Assembly (NCBI GenBank): GCA_012931725.1
Contig: CM022945.1
Span: forward strand, 18,958,580-19,022,579
DNA length: 64,000 nt
Source: Litsea cubeba
Taxonomy: Eukaryota > Streptophyta > Magnoliopsida > Laurales > Lauraceae
Direction: 5' to 3'
Made by a program: the position numbers and the translations under genes. Shown here piece by piece: positions 23,327-36,141 of the stretch. The notes beneath the pieces are model-generated. The model worked only from the letters and a program-made list of their open reading frames with translations, searched no databases and was not told the origin of the DNA. Each line of letters opens with the position of its first letter. Within the stretch, counting starts at the first letter, position 1.

Positions 23327-25114
23327 ACATCTCGCTACAAATCACCTGTCTTTGCTGATGATTCGTCGGCCCGATCAAAAAATCAAAAAGCCTTTATTTC
23401 CTAGCCTCAGGACAAGAGAAAAAGAAAAATCTTCAAAACCTGGCCCATTGGATGAGACTGCCCAACGACAAGGTCATCCCTGCTAATGTTCAAACAAATA
23501 AGTATCCTAGTCCCATTTTGCCCTTTTTGATATGTCCAAACTAAGAAAAAGAAGTGGTCTGAGGAGAAGAAAAGATCCTTTTTTGGGGCTTCTCTCTCTT
23601 TTAGCCTTCTCAGTTTCTCACACCCAAAGCTATCTTTGGTACGTTAAGGTTTTGGAACCCCTTTTTAGTTTTTACAAGATTACAAGACAAGACCCATCTT
23701 TCCTGTGGTGTTTAGCTTCTGCTGGACAACAAACATTGTCACATGGAATTATATTGGTGGGTAAGTTGGGCCATAAAGATATCAAGTCAGGTTACCGGTC
23801 GTGTCCACTTGAATGTTTTGTTTCTATAACAAAGGGAGAACGAAGTGGTGTCCGTGTACAACAATGGTTGTATTGGTGAATTCCTAGCCTAATCCACTTT
23901 TCAGGTTTGGACATTTCATTCGCTTGGTCCACGAATGGCCCAAGTTTCCTTATCCATGTACCTAACTGAGATTACATACATAAATAATGGAGGGACCATT
24001 TGAAGTAGACATTGGAACTAGGACCTGAATTAAGGCATTCATACCAATCTCAGACCACTTTCTATGAGACCCAGCCCCATCTGAATTCAACTTGTCTTCC
24101 CCATGCTCCTAACCATACTCAATTTAGGCTTGAATTATTATCCATATTTCATAATTATAAGGTACAGATTAAGAAGATTTGGTAATTATAAGTAACTTTG
24201 GTGAGGCATGTCAGATTTTTATAAACTGTGTTAAATATAACATTGATCTCTCATTAAATGTGAATCTCCACAGTATGTATCTGGTAGACATGGACCTGCA
24301 TCATAATTTGGTTTCGGTCCTGTCACCTGTGATTAGAAATTAGAATCAGCTGAGACTCAAATTTAAAATGATCTAAATCCTGATTTTAATCCCATATTTC
24401 TTGCCACAGGCTCTTCCGTATAATTAACGTGCAACTAGCACAATAACTCGTGCTGAGCATGTCCAAATACGAAAAATTAAATAGTCATAATTAAAAAGAT
24501 TAAACAACTACAAATAAAATCAAATTGACATAGAATTATGGACATAAAAACAACTGAAATTCGTACAGAAAATTAATTAAGTCATGAATTCTCCATAATT
24601 AACGTGCAATATTTGTTTATACATGCATGCCTAACTAAGTGCCTGTAGAATGACATGTAATGCATTGCCTGCAAACTAAAATTATGCATTCAGGATATGA
24701 TCATTGCTCATATATATATATATATATATATATAAATGTGCAACACGCACGGTCCGGGTGGGTTAGGTTCTTAATAAACTCTCATGGTCCTACCTTTCAA
24801 TATCGAGTTTGGTCAAGTCTAGTTGGTTTTTCCTTTCAGCTTTTGGTTATGTGTGGTCTGGCTGAAATCAAACCATGCCCAATTCGAGCTCAAGTTTTGA
24901 GTGGTAGTTGGGCCACTTTATGAGGGGTTATTCCGATCTACCTATCTAGCATACAAACATGTAAGACCGACAATGCCAGGCTTTACTATCCCAGGAAATA
25001 CATGACATGCATTTCCATCACCTGTACGCACTAATTGCCTGTACATGCATGACATACAAACAAGGGAATTTTGTACAAGGATGTTTCGTCTATTGGCTGG
25101 TATGGTGTGGCTTC
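23327..25114. other. Gene-free stretch with TA microsatellite
   Basis: An open frame of 115 codons at 23532-23879 has no recognisable domain and no splice or start context that I would trust. A (TA)n run lies at 24710-24735. The Helitron end at 24435 is listed separately. Confidence 0.4.
24435..24465 (-). mobile_element. Helitron-like 3' terminus (minus orientation)
   Basis: Read on the minus strand: CATGCTCAGCACGAG, then TTATTGTG, then CTAG followed by T. This matches the consensus of the other three copies. The other end, which should lie to the right, was not found. Confidence 0.5.
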
Positions 25115-25119
25115 GAAAT

Positions 25120-27746
25120 CGTTACACCCCGTTTTGAGCTAATCAAGATTAATTCTAGTTAATTAAGATCGATATTAATTAATCACGTTCAATTGAGTTA
25201 ATTATGATTAGTGATTAGATTGAGTTGAATTAGTATCAAATAGATGAATTGAGTTTAATGAAATGGATTTAGAAGAGACTAAAAGTTAATTGAGTTGGTT
25301 TATACTCAAGTTAATGAGATTAAGGACTTTTCCGTAAATGCGAATTTTTTTGCGTATTTCGTTAGATACGGTAACTCTTGATACCATCATGTGTATCTCG
25401 ACGGGTACGTTAACTTTCATTATGTTTTATAAGGTTCTAAAAGAACCCAGATAACCATTCATATGAATGTTTCAGCAACAATAACTGAGAGCTCAACCCT
25501 AGGTTCTTCTTTCTTTCTTTTCTCCATTTTCTTCATCAAAGAGCTTGAGCAAGAGGGTTACTAGTGAATTAAGAAAGGAAAATTGATTTTTCATCTTCTT
25601 CAATCTTTTTGGAGCTATAGTTAGAAGGAAATTTCAGATTTTCCTTTCTTCAAACTACAAGTAAGTGAGCCATCAGAATAATAGAACTTTTAAGTTCTAT
25701 TAAGTGATTTGGAGTAGTTTTTAGTTCAATAACTTATGAGAGATTCATTTTGGGGTTGTTCTTGATGTTAGGTTACAAAGAGAGATTCAATTAGAGGTTT
25801 TGATCCCAAAACCAAGCTAACAAAGAGGTGTTTTGTCAATTAATCTTAAACGGAGGCAAGTATAAACAGTACTTGTGATTAGATGATAATTGATATGAGT
25901 GTTCTTTTGATTTTGTTGTAAGTATAACTTCAGCCCAATTTTTATAATGGATTTGTGTATGTGGTGGATTAAATGAATGATTGGAAGGAGTTGTGAATAG
26001 AAATGATGTTGAGGAGGGGACAGGAGGTCCCATTATATGTATGGTACAGGTTGTGATTTGTGAATGAATTGGGGTTCATACAAGTGTTGTAGGAACTCTT
26101 GGAGTTCAGAATAGAAATTTAGTTCAGAATTTATAGAAAACCTGGGCACAGTTCGGTTAACCGAAGGATGACTAAACTGGTGACCAAACTTATTTGGAAA
26201 ATTTTGAGAGAAAAATGCAAGCCTTCTTGCTATCAACAGAAGGTAATTGAACCGATGTTCGGTTAATCGAATGGTAAGGTTCGGTCGACCAAATGGTCGG
26301 CCGAGTACATTTGGAAGTTTAAAGAAACCTTCCTATCAACAGAAGGTAACTGAACCGATGTTCGGTTAGGCAAGGTTCGGTGGACCAAATGGTTGGCCGA
26401 GTACACTTGGAAGTTTAAAGAAACTTGAAGGTTTTTGGATTTCTAACCGAGGCGGATTGAGGGTTAACCAAGTTTGAAAATAGGATTTAAGGGGAAAATG
26501 TGAGATTTTGGAAAGCTAAACATAAGTAGCCGAGTGAAATTCGGCTAGCCGACTTCCAGAGTGGTCACCAAACAGTTAACCGAAATTGAGGATTTCATAT
26601 TTAATTTTTGATTTTCTGGAGAAAGAGTCTATTGATTATTTCAAGGCTATTAATGATGTTTATGCCTCCATAGGTGATAATTAAAGGAATTCTAATGTAC
26701 AACTTATATAAAATGCGATGTCCATCGAGAATAGCATATACATTAGCTAACCAGTGATTACACCTGAATAGTTGGCTGGAATTGAGAATGAAGTGATTAG
26801 AATTGTTTAGGTTTATTCCTTCAATGGTCTTGAATAGAATTGTGAATTGAATTGAATCCGAAATGGATTAATTATTGAATTGAATCAGTTGAATTGAAAT
26901 TGAAACGGATTAAATATTGGATTATATTGATTCTTGAGCCTGGCACTACATAGTTATTCTATTAATGCTTATTAAAGAGCTGAAATAAATGAATGACTAT
27001 TCTTACTGCAGTAGATGATTTGAGAGTGTTCCGGAACTTCGTGGTGATGTCAGTAGTCTCTGACCCGGGCACTTATAAATCCCACAATAATTGATATTTG
27101 TATAAATGATTCCTTCCTTTGTGGGAAAATGTGAAAAGAATGATTCTGAATTATGTTTGTATATGTCTAATGTTAAGCTTATGTAGATTAAATGTGTATT
27201 TTAGCATGTGCAAATATCTATCTGTTTATACATTGCTGATTCGTCATATTAACAGTGTTATTGATGGCATTACAGGCCCAACTGCCCATGCCGATCCTGC
27301 TCAGGCCGTAGCGCCAGCGGAGGAGACCGCTCCGGTTCCTCAAGGAGGATTAGAAGAATGGAATAGACGTGATATCATATGATTATGATATTGAGAGCGG
27401 AAACTGTGATGAAAACTTTTGAAAGAAATTGTTTTTGAAACGTTTTATAATTGTCATCCTTACATTGTATTTTAAATATGCATTTGGATGACAGGAGTAC
27501 ATTAATTGTATATAAAGGACTTTACTTTTATGTATAGAACTTGTGTGGTGTACATTGTAAATGTAAACAATTGTGTATGAAGTCATTGTGTATATTCCGC
27601 ATAAATGTATATTGGCATATGCGAATGTATGTTATCACTTGTAAATTTCATTTTAACTTTGGTTAATTCGAAATTTATGGGAGTAAGTATGGTCGCGGCT
27701 CGAGATTATCTCGGATTGATTATAATTTCGGGATTGGGTCGTGTCA
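25120..27746. mobile_element. Solo LTR of a long-LTR retrotransposon (probably gypsy, Del/Tekay-like), 2.6 kb
   Basis: The element starts CGTTACACCCCG, one base from the usual TGTTACACCCCG start, and ends GGGTCGTGTCA. A perfect 5-bp target duplication GAAAT flanks it at 25115-25119 and 27747-27751. No pol domain can be read inside. A short open frame at 27119-27382 ending NRRDII shows no domain and is probably not a gene. Lineage assignment is inference from the terminal sequence. Confidence 0.75.
26226..26430. repeat. Two-copy tandem repeat, about 100 bp, inside the 25.1-27.7 kb LTR
   Basis: The block from CTATCAACAGAAGGTAA through TTGGAAGTTTAAAGAAAC occurs twice in a row, with a small deletion and several substitutions in the second copy. 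Both copies contain GATGTTCGGTTA. Confidence 0.8.
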
Positions 27747-28156
27747 GAAATACAATAATTAGCCTGAATTCAGCCACATTTTTTTGGAAGAGTTTGCATA
27801 TGGTTTTCCAATTTTACCTGATGTATCCAAAGAGATTTGCATATGATTTTCAATCGATCTAATGGGTTAATTGTGGATTTGCTGACTTGATACCTAAGTT
27901 TTGTCACGGAGAGAGACCCAATAGGCAAGTAGGCTGAATTTGGGATGCTTTGGCCTGGCCTGCCCGTTTTTCAACCTTGGCTCTGATCAGAATACGGGGT
28001 AGCACCGGCTTTAGTTTGCTAATTTTTAAGCAGAAAGTCAAGCACAGGACTGAACTTGATTGAAGCCCACTACTGCCACTGGGCAAGACCTTCTTTTAGG
28101 GGTTGGATCCATCTCACCATCTTCTAAGCACTAGTCTGGCTGATTGTCGTCTTATT

Positions 28157-28434
28157 TGTTGTGATCGTGTGTGCGGAAGCGTGCGATCAACAAGCAAACA
28201 ATGCAAAACCACATAGAAAGAGAACACAGTTTTACGTGGTTCGGTGATTTCACACCTACGTCCACGGACAAAGCTCGTCTTCTTAGTTTTCACTAATCAG
28301 AGTTTTCTCCCTTACACCTAGGGTTACAACCAAAAGGATAATATATAGTTTTCAACAAATACTGAACTACTTTTCAACCCTAATTGCATTGGGCCTCCAA
28401 AACGAGCCAAAACCCAAAACCCATAAACCTAACA
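28157..28434 (-). repeat. 3' LTR of the 28.2-30.4 kb copia element
   Basis: Direct repeat of 30116-30396. It ends CA in the minus orientation next to the TTATT duplication and is preceded by the purine tract at 28435-28447. Confidence 0.9.
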
Positions 28435-28536
28435 AATCTCCACCTTGGCGAGATTTGCAGGCCACAATATTTTCCACCTTGACATGCAATCACACGCCTC
28501 CAAATGCGCCCGTAGGCGTCATGCACCTGAAAGTGC

Positions 28537-29745
28537 TCAAACTCGCATGATGTTGATCAAGTCTAAGCAATGCTTAAACTTGACCCTAGTCACAACTTTA
28601 GTCAGCATATCTGCGGGGTTATCACCAGTCGCAATCTTCTTAAGGAGTATATCTCCCTCATCAACAATCTCCAGCACAAAATGATACCGTACGTCGATGT
28701 GTTTCGTACGTGAATGATGAAACTGATCCTTTGCCAAACAAATTGCACTCTGACTATCACAATGGACATCCATGTGCTCCTGAAAGATCCCCATGTCATC
28801 AAGCAAACCTTGAAGCCAAATAGCCTCCTTAATGGCCTCTGTCACCGCCATGTATTCTGCCTCAGTAGTCGACAAACCAACTGTAGACTGTAACGTTGAC
28901 CTCCAACTCACCGGTCCCCTTGCAAGAGTGAACACATAACCTGTAGTAGACCGATGCTTATCCAAATCACCAGCGTAATCGGAATCCACATATCCAACCT
29001 CATGCTGACCAATACTATCATCCCGCTGAAACGACAAACCAACATCCACGGTACCCAGAATATACCGTAGGATCCATTTCACCGCTTGCCAGTGCCCTTT
29101 TTCTGGATCATGCATATATCTGCTTACTATACTGACAGCTTGTTAAATGTCGGGCCTAGTACACACCATCGCATACATCAAACTACCAACAGCACTCTGA
29201 TCAGGAACCTGAGCCATATACTGACGCTCATCATCTGTGCTAGGAGACATAGCAGCGCTAAGTATGAAGTGAGAGGCAAGTGGTGTACTCACAGGTTTTG
29301 ATTTTGTATCCATACCAAAACGTTGTAGTATCTTCTTCAAATACTGTTTCTGTGATAGACAAACCTTGCCTTGCACCCTGTCTCTCTGAATTTCCATACC
29401 AAGTATCTTCTTGGCTTCGCCCAAATCCTTCATTTCAAATTCATTACTCATCTGAGTCTTCAATTTTTCAATCTCCACCTTGCCCTTAGAAGTTATAAGC
29501 ATATCATCAACATATAAGAGAAAATAAATGAAGGTTCCATTTCGTAGTTTGCGATAGTAGACACAATGATCAAAAGAACTCCGTGTGTACTTCTGCCCAA
29601 TCATAAACTTATCAAATCGTTTGTACCACTGTCTCGGAGATTGTTTCAAACCATACAACGATTTTTTCAGTTTACAAGCCAAATGTTCTTTACTTGTTAG
29701 CACAGTGGACCACCACAAACTCCACATTGATATGATATTGTCCAC
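28537..29745 (-). pseudogene. Copia pol fragment: reverse transcriptase C-terminal part and RNase H
   Basis: From about 29710 the minus strand reads SLYGLKQSPRQWYKRFD, the RT motif LLYVDDMLI and KDLGEAKKILGMEI, then reaches a TAA after CTRPDI. The frame continues past that single stop with QAVSIVSRYM and an RNase H domain (VDSDYAGD, STTEAEYMA, CDSQSAICLA, NPADMLTK) to 28537. One nonsense change therefore separates two otherwise intact blocks. The front of RT with its first catalytic Asp, plus integrase and gag, is missing. Confidence 0.9.
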
Positions 29746-30100
29746 TTTGGGCTTAAGCCCTCATGGATTTGTTCTTGGGTTCTACCCAAAAGGCCTCATA
29801 CCAATGGAGTACTTAGTCCAACTTATATGCCCATGATCTTTCCCAATTCTAGCCGATGTGGGACTTTGGTTGTACATCCCTAATAATCCTCCCCTCAAAC
29901 AAAGGACCATATCTCTTTGGATATTTTTACCGGGCCTCCCCTCAAACGATCATCCATCCGTCCGCTCAATCGAGAAGAGCCAACTCGAGAGCTTCACCAC
30001 GGATCCACCAATCGTTAGTACTGCGCTTTTCCTGTGCATCACTGGGCCACCACCTTTTGTTTGGCAATCTGAGGATTCTCCGGGCTAAGTCTGAGCCTGG

Positions 30101-30112
30101 GCTCTGATACCA
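30101..30112 (-). other. Primer binding site of the copia element
   Basis: The minus strand reads TGGTATCAGAGC, the standard plant copia complement to initiator Met-tRNA. It lies three bases inside the 5' LTR. Confidence 0.85.
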
Positions 30113-30115
30113 ATT

Positions 30116-30396
30116 TATTGTGATCGTGTGTGCGGAAGCGTGCGATCAACAAGCAAACAATGCAAAACCACACAGAAAGAGAACACAGTTTTACGTGGTT
30201 CGGTGATTTCACACCTACGTCCACGGACAAAGCTCGTCTTCTTCTTAGTTTTCACTAATCAGAGTTTTCTCCCTTACACCTAGGGTTACAACCAAAATAA
30301 TAATATATAGTTTTCAACAAATACTAAACTACCCTTCAGCCCTAATTGCATTGGGCCTCCAAAACGAGCCAAAACCCAAAACCCATAAACCTAACA
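30116..30396 (-). repeat. 5' LTR of the 28.2-30.4 kb copia element
   Basis: It begins TGTTAGGTTTATGGG on the minus strand. The terminal CA has become TA next to the primer binding site. It matches the other LTR nearly base for base. Confidence 0.9.
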
Positions 30397-30730
30397 TTAT
30401 TAATTGTGCAGCACTGACCCCATTCATTTGGGTCCGCAAGTCACATTGGATAAGGAGCCGTTCTCTGCATATGAATTTTTGTAGGCCCTTTTAATATATC
30501 ATTAACTCTTTCTAACTGCTACAATTTAGACATTAGTACCTATCAGTCTCAGTAGTTTACCTCTTGTTATAGTGTGATAACCAGTTTCTGTTGCGAGAGG
30601 CAGATCTACGGGAGACCTCTCAAAGCCCTTTGCGCTACCATGACTGCAATGCTTTCAAGTGGGCCCACAAGCAGATCCTTTCCATCCTTAGGGATGCCCT
30701 AACAGTTTTTAAAAATGACTATTTTATAAT

Positions 30731-31100
30731 GAAAATTATTTAAATGAGAACTAGTTCTCACCTATTATATGAGAACTTTTTTGCGGGGCCCAACTAGCGA
30801 CCCATCCAAACCTAGCAACCAATAGGAAACCCCTTGATAGTTACTAATCTTAAGTATTGGCATACATCCAAATTGGACTGAACCGTTGGTTGAATATTTT
30901 TTTGAATATGAAGCCATTAAACTTGTGGGCAACAGATGAAGGGGTTAAAGGCATGGGTTTGGAGTCAAACTTGATACTTGGGGTGGTCTCATATAGATCT
31001 TTCAATCTCCCTAGTCCCATCCCCAAATGAAGCCCACAATTGAGCCCCACAAAAAAGTTCTCATATAATATGTGAGAACAGTTTCCACCTGAATATTACC
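30731..31100. mobile_element. Mutator-like miniature element (370 bp)
   Basis: About 60-bp imperfect terminal inverted repeats share GTTCTCAC, TATTATATGAGAACTTTTTTG and GGGGC. The flanks carry the direct repeat ATTTTATAAT (30721-30730 and 31101-31110), consistent with the 9-bp target duplication of Mutator-like elements plus one chance base. No coding content. Confidence 0.7.
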
Positions 31101-31110
31101 ATTTTATAAT

Positions 31111-31620
31111 TATCACCACGAGAGAAGTTGGTTTAAAACATGATGAATCCAATGGAGTCAATTCTTGTACAAGAAGGTATAAGTGCATTGGACCAGCTAA
31201 AAGTAGGCCAGACACTTGCCCTCACATCCTTAGGCAGCACAACCACTAGAGGTTCTCATAGCCCTGACCAATTCTACACCTGACCTGAGCTCCGGCCCAA
31301 ATTTTCCTAGATTTGCACTCTATTTTTAAGCCTGCGAGCTGCATCTGGGCCTATTTTCCGACGAATTATTAGATGGGCTAGATTTGTGGTCTTTGACTAA
31401 TTAGATGCCCCAGCGGCCCACCCCAACATATTAAACACAAAAGTGTACATATTTTTGGTAACTGCGCTGGAACTGGGCCAAGCTCCTGTGTGAACTCAGA
31501 GTCAGAGGATGATCGATCATAAAAGTGTGTCCCATTTGAGTGTGCGGTTGCACCACGTGTGATCCAGTCTCTCCAAGGGTGCGCCATGTTTGCAACTTTC
31601 TTCAACAAGTATCTGTCCGC

Positions 31621-31677
<57 letters not shown>

Positions 31678-33225
31678 GCTCCAATGACCCATCAAGCAGA
31701 TGAAGTGTGTCTTTCACCAAATAAAATGATAGTAGGTTAGGTTTGATTACCGCAGAAAGCATCCTGCGCCTTGTCCATTCATAAGAGGGGCCCACCTGTT
31801 GAACAGTTGCGATCAACTTCCCGACCCCAGCAGCAGCAGCTCATCCAACGCAGTGCTGCATTGTCACATCAACTTCTTCATCTTCTTAATCCGCCAGCCA
31901 TTTGGGATAATGCATCCATCATGGGGCCCACTACTTCTGTTAGTCTGGTCTTGATCATTGCATGTCACATTTGCAAGGACTTGGATGGGTTGCTATCACC
32001 AAGCATATCCTTCCAAGGGATAACATCCATTGAAATTGGTTATCAAGAAGGACCATCGTAAGAGTTGATATCTACTGATCACACCAAGTACATAAGAATG
32101 AGGGGTTCGGCGCCCACGACGCTCAATTCCTTGCATGCTGTCTTATTTTGTCCGATGGTTTGTCCACTCAGATTTTTAGATTTCAAGATAATCTACAGAT
32201 AGAAGAATGAAACGTATGTATACAATGAAAATATATCAAGAGGCTAGGTGATCAGAAGTGGAAAACGTAAGCTATAAAGAGATGTGGATGCGTCCCACAC
32301 TTTCCTTGTATTTAGTTTCACAAGGCAATGACTGAATATCATTTTCAAAGGAGATATTTGTCAGCCCTGTATGGATCTTCATCGATATTAGCCTTCCTGA
32401 ATCCTGATAACAAGGTACTGTTAGGAATGGTAACGGGTTTAGTTAAACCAGTGATTCATCCCAACCTTGAACCTACTCCTATTGATTTGATAGTGGATTT
32501 GTAGAGTTCAAGACAGATTGATGTTTTTAGATTTTGACTCTTGAGTCTGATTCAAACCAGTTTAGGTTTTGGTTGCCATTACCCGGATCTTCTGCCCCAT
32601 TAGTAACTATTCTCTCATCTAAGTAAGAGATTTTTTCAATCTTTTTATATTTTAAAACAAGATTGAAAAATGTGACCTGATTATACTCATCATGGGGCAA
32701 GTTTGGAATCACCCAACTGTAAAATCCGTTATTTGGTCAGGCTAGGAACAGGGCAAGGCACATGCCACTTGGATTAGGTTCAAGCTTGGGGTGACGCGTA
32801 CCATTGTTGCCATGCCTGTACAAGGCATTGCTTATTTGCTCTCAATTCTTACAAATTGAACAAGCAGATCGCCTAGATTCAAGTCTCCAAACCAAAACCA
32901 TCATGGCTCAACCTCAACCCACATGAAAATGCAATTTGGGGGCAGTTGTTTGTTTGAGCTCAAGTAGCCAGCCAAATTTAGCCCAAGCATACATCTACAT
33001 TTCCGCACAAAGTACCATAGAGATGAGCAAAAAAAATTGCAGCCACTACTGAGATTCCAACAGAGGTATAGCTCATGAGCTTGGAAAATCAATCCAAAGA
33101 TATCATTCCCAAATTCCCATGGCCGGGGAGAGTACCAATTCAAATTCAGCATGTTTCCCATAGCAAGACAACCGCACACGCACCAACAACATCTCCTCCC
33201 AAGCCCTTGTGCTGCTTCTCATACA
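31111..33225. other. Gene-free stretch with GT/GA microsatellite
   Basis: A (GT)n(GA)n microsatellite lies at about 31619-31674. The short frames that cross it are artefacts. No gene was recognised in the rest. Confidence 0.4.
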
Positions 33226-33233
33226 GCGACAGC

Positions 33234-34054
33234 CAGGGCCGGCCCCGACGTTTAGGGGGCCCAAGGCGACCTCTAAAAAATGGGGCCCTCATATAATTAT
33301 TTAAAAAAAAATTTAATTCATTACAATTTTCTAACAAAAAATTGATATTTTTTATTACAAAAAAATGATGCATCCAGATAACTTTAGGACTGCCTACATA
33401 CCGAGGGAGGCTATATTTAATCCCAAGGATCAAGCACAATGTAGTTCTCTTAAACTACCCACCCTGGCCAAAAGCCTATAATTCACACACCAACATTCCC
33501 TTCCAAAAAACAAGGCTAATAAACCTAGAACAAAAAAAATAATAAAAATAAAAAAGTATTACTGAAAACAAGATCTTCTCGCATTTTTAGCTGCAAAGTC
33601 ACTAATCAAACTTGTATAATCAAGTTTTTCTGCCATATTTTTTTCAATTGATATCATAGCTAACCCATTCAACCTTTCTTGTGACAAAGTCAACCGAATG
33701 TAATTTTTTATGAACTTATAAAAGTACCATCCTTTCAAATAATTTAGCACATCAATTGCTTTCTTGGTTTCTTTTGGCAAGTATTCTTTCAAAAGTTTTA
33801 AATAATTTGGCTTTTTAAATAATGGTTATTTTAAATAAGGTGGGCTTTAAATTTGGGCCTTTTAATTTATTTATTGGGCTAAATATTTATACACATGTGT
33901 TATTAATTTGGGCCTTTCAATTTACATATTAGACTAAATATTTACATATATATATATATACAAATACATAAAATAATATGGGGCCCTAAAAATTTTGTAA
34001 TTATTGGGGGCCCAAGGCGGCGGCCTCTCCCGCCTGCCCCTTGGGCCGGCCCTG
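33234..34054 (-). mobile_element. hAT transposon derivative (821 bp) with transposase remnant
   Basis: The ends CAGGGCCGGCC and GGCCGGCCCTG are perfect terminal inverted repeats. The 8-bp target duplication GCGACAGC is perfect (33226-33233 and 34055-34062). On the minus strand, 33792-33559 encodes SQERLNGLAMISIE, which resembles the C-terminal hAT dimerisation region of transposases. The remaining transposase is gone, so the copy cannot move alone. Confidence 0.9.
33559..33792 (-). pseudogene. hAT transposase C-terminal remnant
   Basis: The frame reads FIKNYIRLTLSQERLNGLAM followed by ISIEKNMAEKLDY and DFAAKNARR. The order 'lk-ny-R-(S/T)-M/LSQERLNGLA-iSIE' is characteristic of the tail of hAT (Ac-like, zinc-finger MYM/TTF type) transposases. 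The part upstream of residue 1 has no homology that I can see. Expected full length would be several hundred residues. Confidence 0.7.
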
Positions 34055-34126
34055 GCGACAGCTCCAATTCGTATCTCCCCACAGACATTAGTGAGCCCCA
34101 CAATAGATATAGATGGCACTCTCATG

Positions 34127-34380
34127 TGTATATATTAGGAATAAAAGATGCAAGCAAACCGCACACAAAAGACATTCATATTTATGTGGTTCCCTTGATC
34201 TTAAAGTTCGTCCACGGATCACACCAATTCACTATGCTCAAAGGTAAAAGATGAGAATACAAAATACAACTTCTCTCGCGGCTATACTAAGGTTACATAA
34301 TAGCGCAAGATAATATTACTAAAATACCCCTATAATGGACCTGAATTAACAGTCTGATCCGGGTAAAATCAGGCTCCACA
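34127..34380 (-). mobile_element. Probable solo LTR of a copia element
   Basis: On the minus strand it starts TGTGGAGCCTGATTTTACCC and ends ATATACA. It shares with the 28.2-kb LTRs the layout 'gtccacgga ... gtggtt ... gcaagcaaac'. No matching target duplication could be found, so the exact ends are uncertain. Confidence 0.5.
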
Positions 34381-34385
34381 CATAA

Positions 34386-35880
34386 CGATATATCCGAATC
34401 TTCCTATGCTTGAGTCAATGAGATATCCGTGAGGTTCTACTCTAGAGAGAACTACCAATTAAGATTTTTAAATTGTTCAAAATAAATACCTTCTTCTTCA
34501 ATAAGCTGTGACATATGGGCCCACTTTACTTTAATAGAAGGTGGGCCCACCCTTAATTACAAAAGATAGGAGTTTTTTTTTTTATGATTTATAAGATAAA
34601 ATCCAATAGATATTAGTGCATGGATCAACATGACACTAAGACCAATATCAATTTTGGAGTGGATAGTTGTGTGTTCAAAGATTGGATCAATTGTAGTCCA
34701 AAATCCCAAATACCTTGTTATTGAGAAAAAAAAAAGTTGGGGACGGATGATATCCTCTGTTAGGTTATAGATTTGAACTTAGGAGGATAAAATTGTGAGA
34801 TGCAGCAATAGAGTATTAAGACTCAATGAAAAGTAAGCTTGCCAGAAAAAAAAAAAAAACATACACTTTCACACTATGCATCCGGAGCATCCTAAAGGCT
34901 GGATCCACATCCACCTTTGAATATGCTCGACATGTGATCTGAGATTTCGGTACGTGGGTGAATATTTTCCAAGATTGTCCCATGAATATGATGCTCCAAA
35001 CACTAGTCCACACCTTGCTCTTATATTTCATGGACCTAGAGGGCCTTATACATTACATATGTTTGACATGTCAAGTCAGATTTAATGATGTCAGTTACCA
35101 AATTTCCGTTTGCACCTCCAATGTGGGTCCATACTTTCATTGCCATGAAACCATGAGAAATTTGGCCGGTAAGACTCTTTAATGTGGCCCACTCACTAAA
35201 AACTAAACCATTCAAATAGTCCCCTAGCTATTATATAGGTATTTGTGTAATGAAAGAGTGAAGCATGTAAACATTTGAATGGTACAGGTCATCAATCTGG
35301 TACTGAACTCAATCCCTAGCAAAGTATCCTAACAATGAACAATTACAGTTAAGCATTCAATGGTTATGTTAGTTCTTAGTACAATCTCTTCAGTGGTTCA
35401 AATAACAATTCTCAGGTGATCATTCATTCTACTGCATTCCTTTTTATTATATTTGTCTCTTTCTACTCCTATGTAAACAACACAACAACGAAAAGGCGTC
35501 TGTGTTCTTAAACTTGGAAGTAGTAGCCATTCGGAATCATAAGCAGGAAAAAAACAAGATCCGTGTGTGCACCAAAAAAGAGGGTGTGAAGGTGAAAACA
35601 GCAACACCCAATATGCAAACAAACAAAATGTTAAATAATGCATGCAATGTCAAAAGGAGATCTGAATCTTCCGATTTTGTTAATGTGATTAAACATTCGA
35701 TGCTACAGGTCTACTCCGTATATATTCTTTCTGTAGACGGTTGGCGTGTTATTGTGGCTTTGCTCAGACCAACTACCACAAGAAAATATATGCATATAAG
35801 ATCTGAAGAAGTATTCCCAGCTGTGTTTTCATGTCCCCTTGTGGAAATCCCCAGCTGGGTTTCTGCTGTTTATCATTCTC
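34386..35880. other. Gene-free stretch upstream of the EPFL gene
   Basis: No convincing coding region; the 170-codon frame at 35502-36014 crosses the probable leader of the EPFL gene and has no domain. Its last third presumably holds the EPFL promoter. Confidence 0.4.
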
Positions 35881-36141
35881 ACCTTTTCTGCTCTCTCTCT
35901 CTCTGCCCTCTCTCTTTCTCTCTAGTTCATTCATACAAAGGATACTATTTCTATTGTTTTGCTGCTTCTGGTAGAAAGCCGATGACTACAAGACGTTTTC
36001 TGGGTTCTCATTGATTGAAGTCTCTCTTGCCTTTTCGATCCATGCATCGGCCACTTTGATTTCAACTGTCCATTTCCGGAGAAGCCCTTAGACGAAGTGA
36101 AATACCCTTTACTCTCTCTGCTCATTCACTCAGTGCTCCAA
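35881..36141 (+). promoter_or_regulatory. CT-rich probable 5' leader of the EPFL gene
   Basis: A dense CTCT run (35887-35926) followed by mixed sequence leads to the start codon at 36142. Pyrimidine-rich leaders of this kind are usual in plant genes. No TATA box was identified with confidence. Confidence 0.4.

Larger units (their letters stand above)
28157..30396 (-). mobile_element. Truncated Ty1-copia retrotransposon with both LTRs and a perfect target duplication
   Basis: Two LTRs of about 280 bp (30396-30116 as 5' LTR, 28434-28157 as 3' LTR on the minus strand) start TGTTAGGTTTATGGG. The element is flanked by TTATT at 28152-28156 and 30397-30401. The primer binding site TGGTATCAGAGC lies just inside the 5' LTR (complement of 30101-30112), and a polypurine tract CAAGGTGGAGATT precedes the 3' LTR. 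The interior is shortened: gag, protease, integrase and the front of RT are missing, replaced by about 350 bases without coding content. The LTRs look almost identical, so the insertion is younger than the 19.3-kb element. Confidence 0.9.

Noticed and set aside
23532..23879. Plus-strand open frame of 115 codons
   Set aside because: No recognisable motif, ordinary AT-rich composition, and no neighbouring exons; length is within what chance allows in 64 kb.
27119..27382. Plus-strand frame ending GGLEEWNRRDII
   Set aside because: It lies at the 3' side of a solo LTR with perfect target duplication and has no domain; probably LTR sequence only.
31378..31816. Minus-strand frames with SLSLSL and THTHT runs
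   Set aside because: They are translations of the (GT)n(GA)n microsatellite.
35502..36014. Plus-strand open frame of 170 codons upstream of EPFL
   Set aside because: Its composition is low in complexity (CT-runs) near the end, it crosses the probable EPFL leader, and it has no similarity that I recognise.
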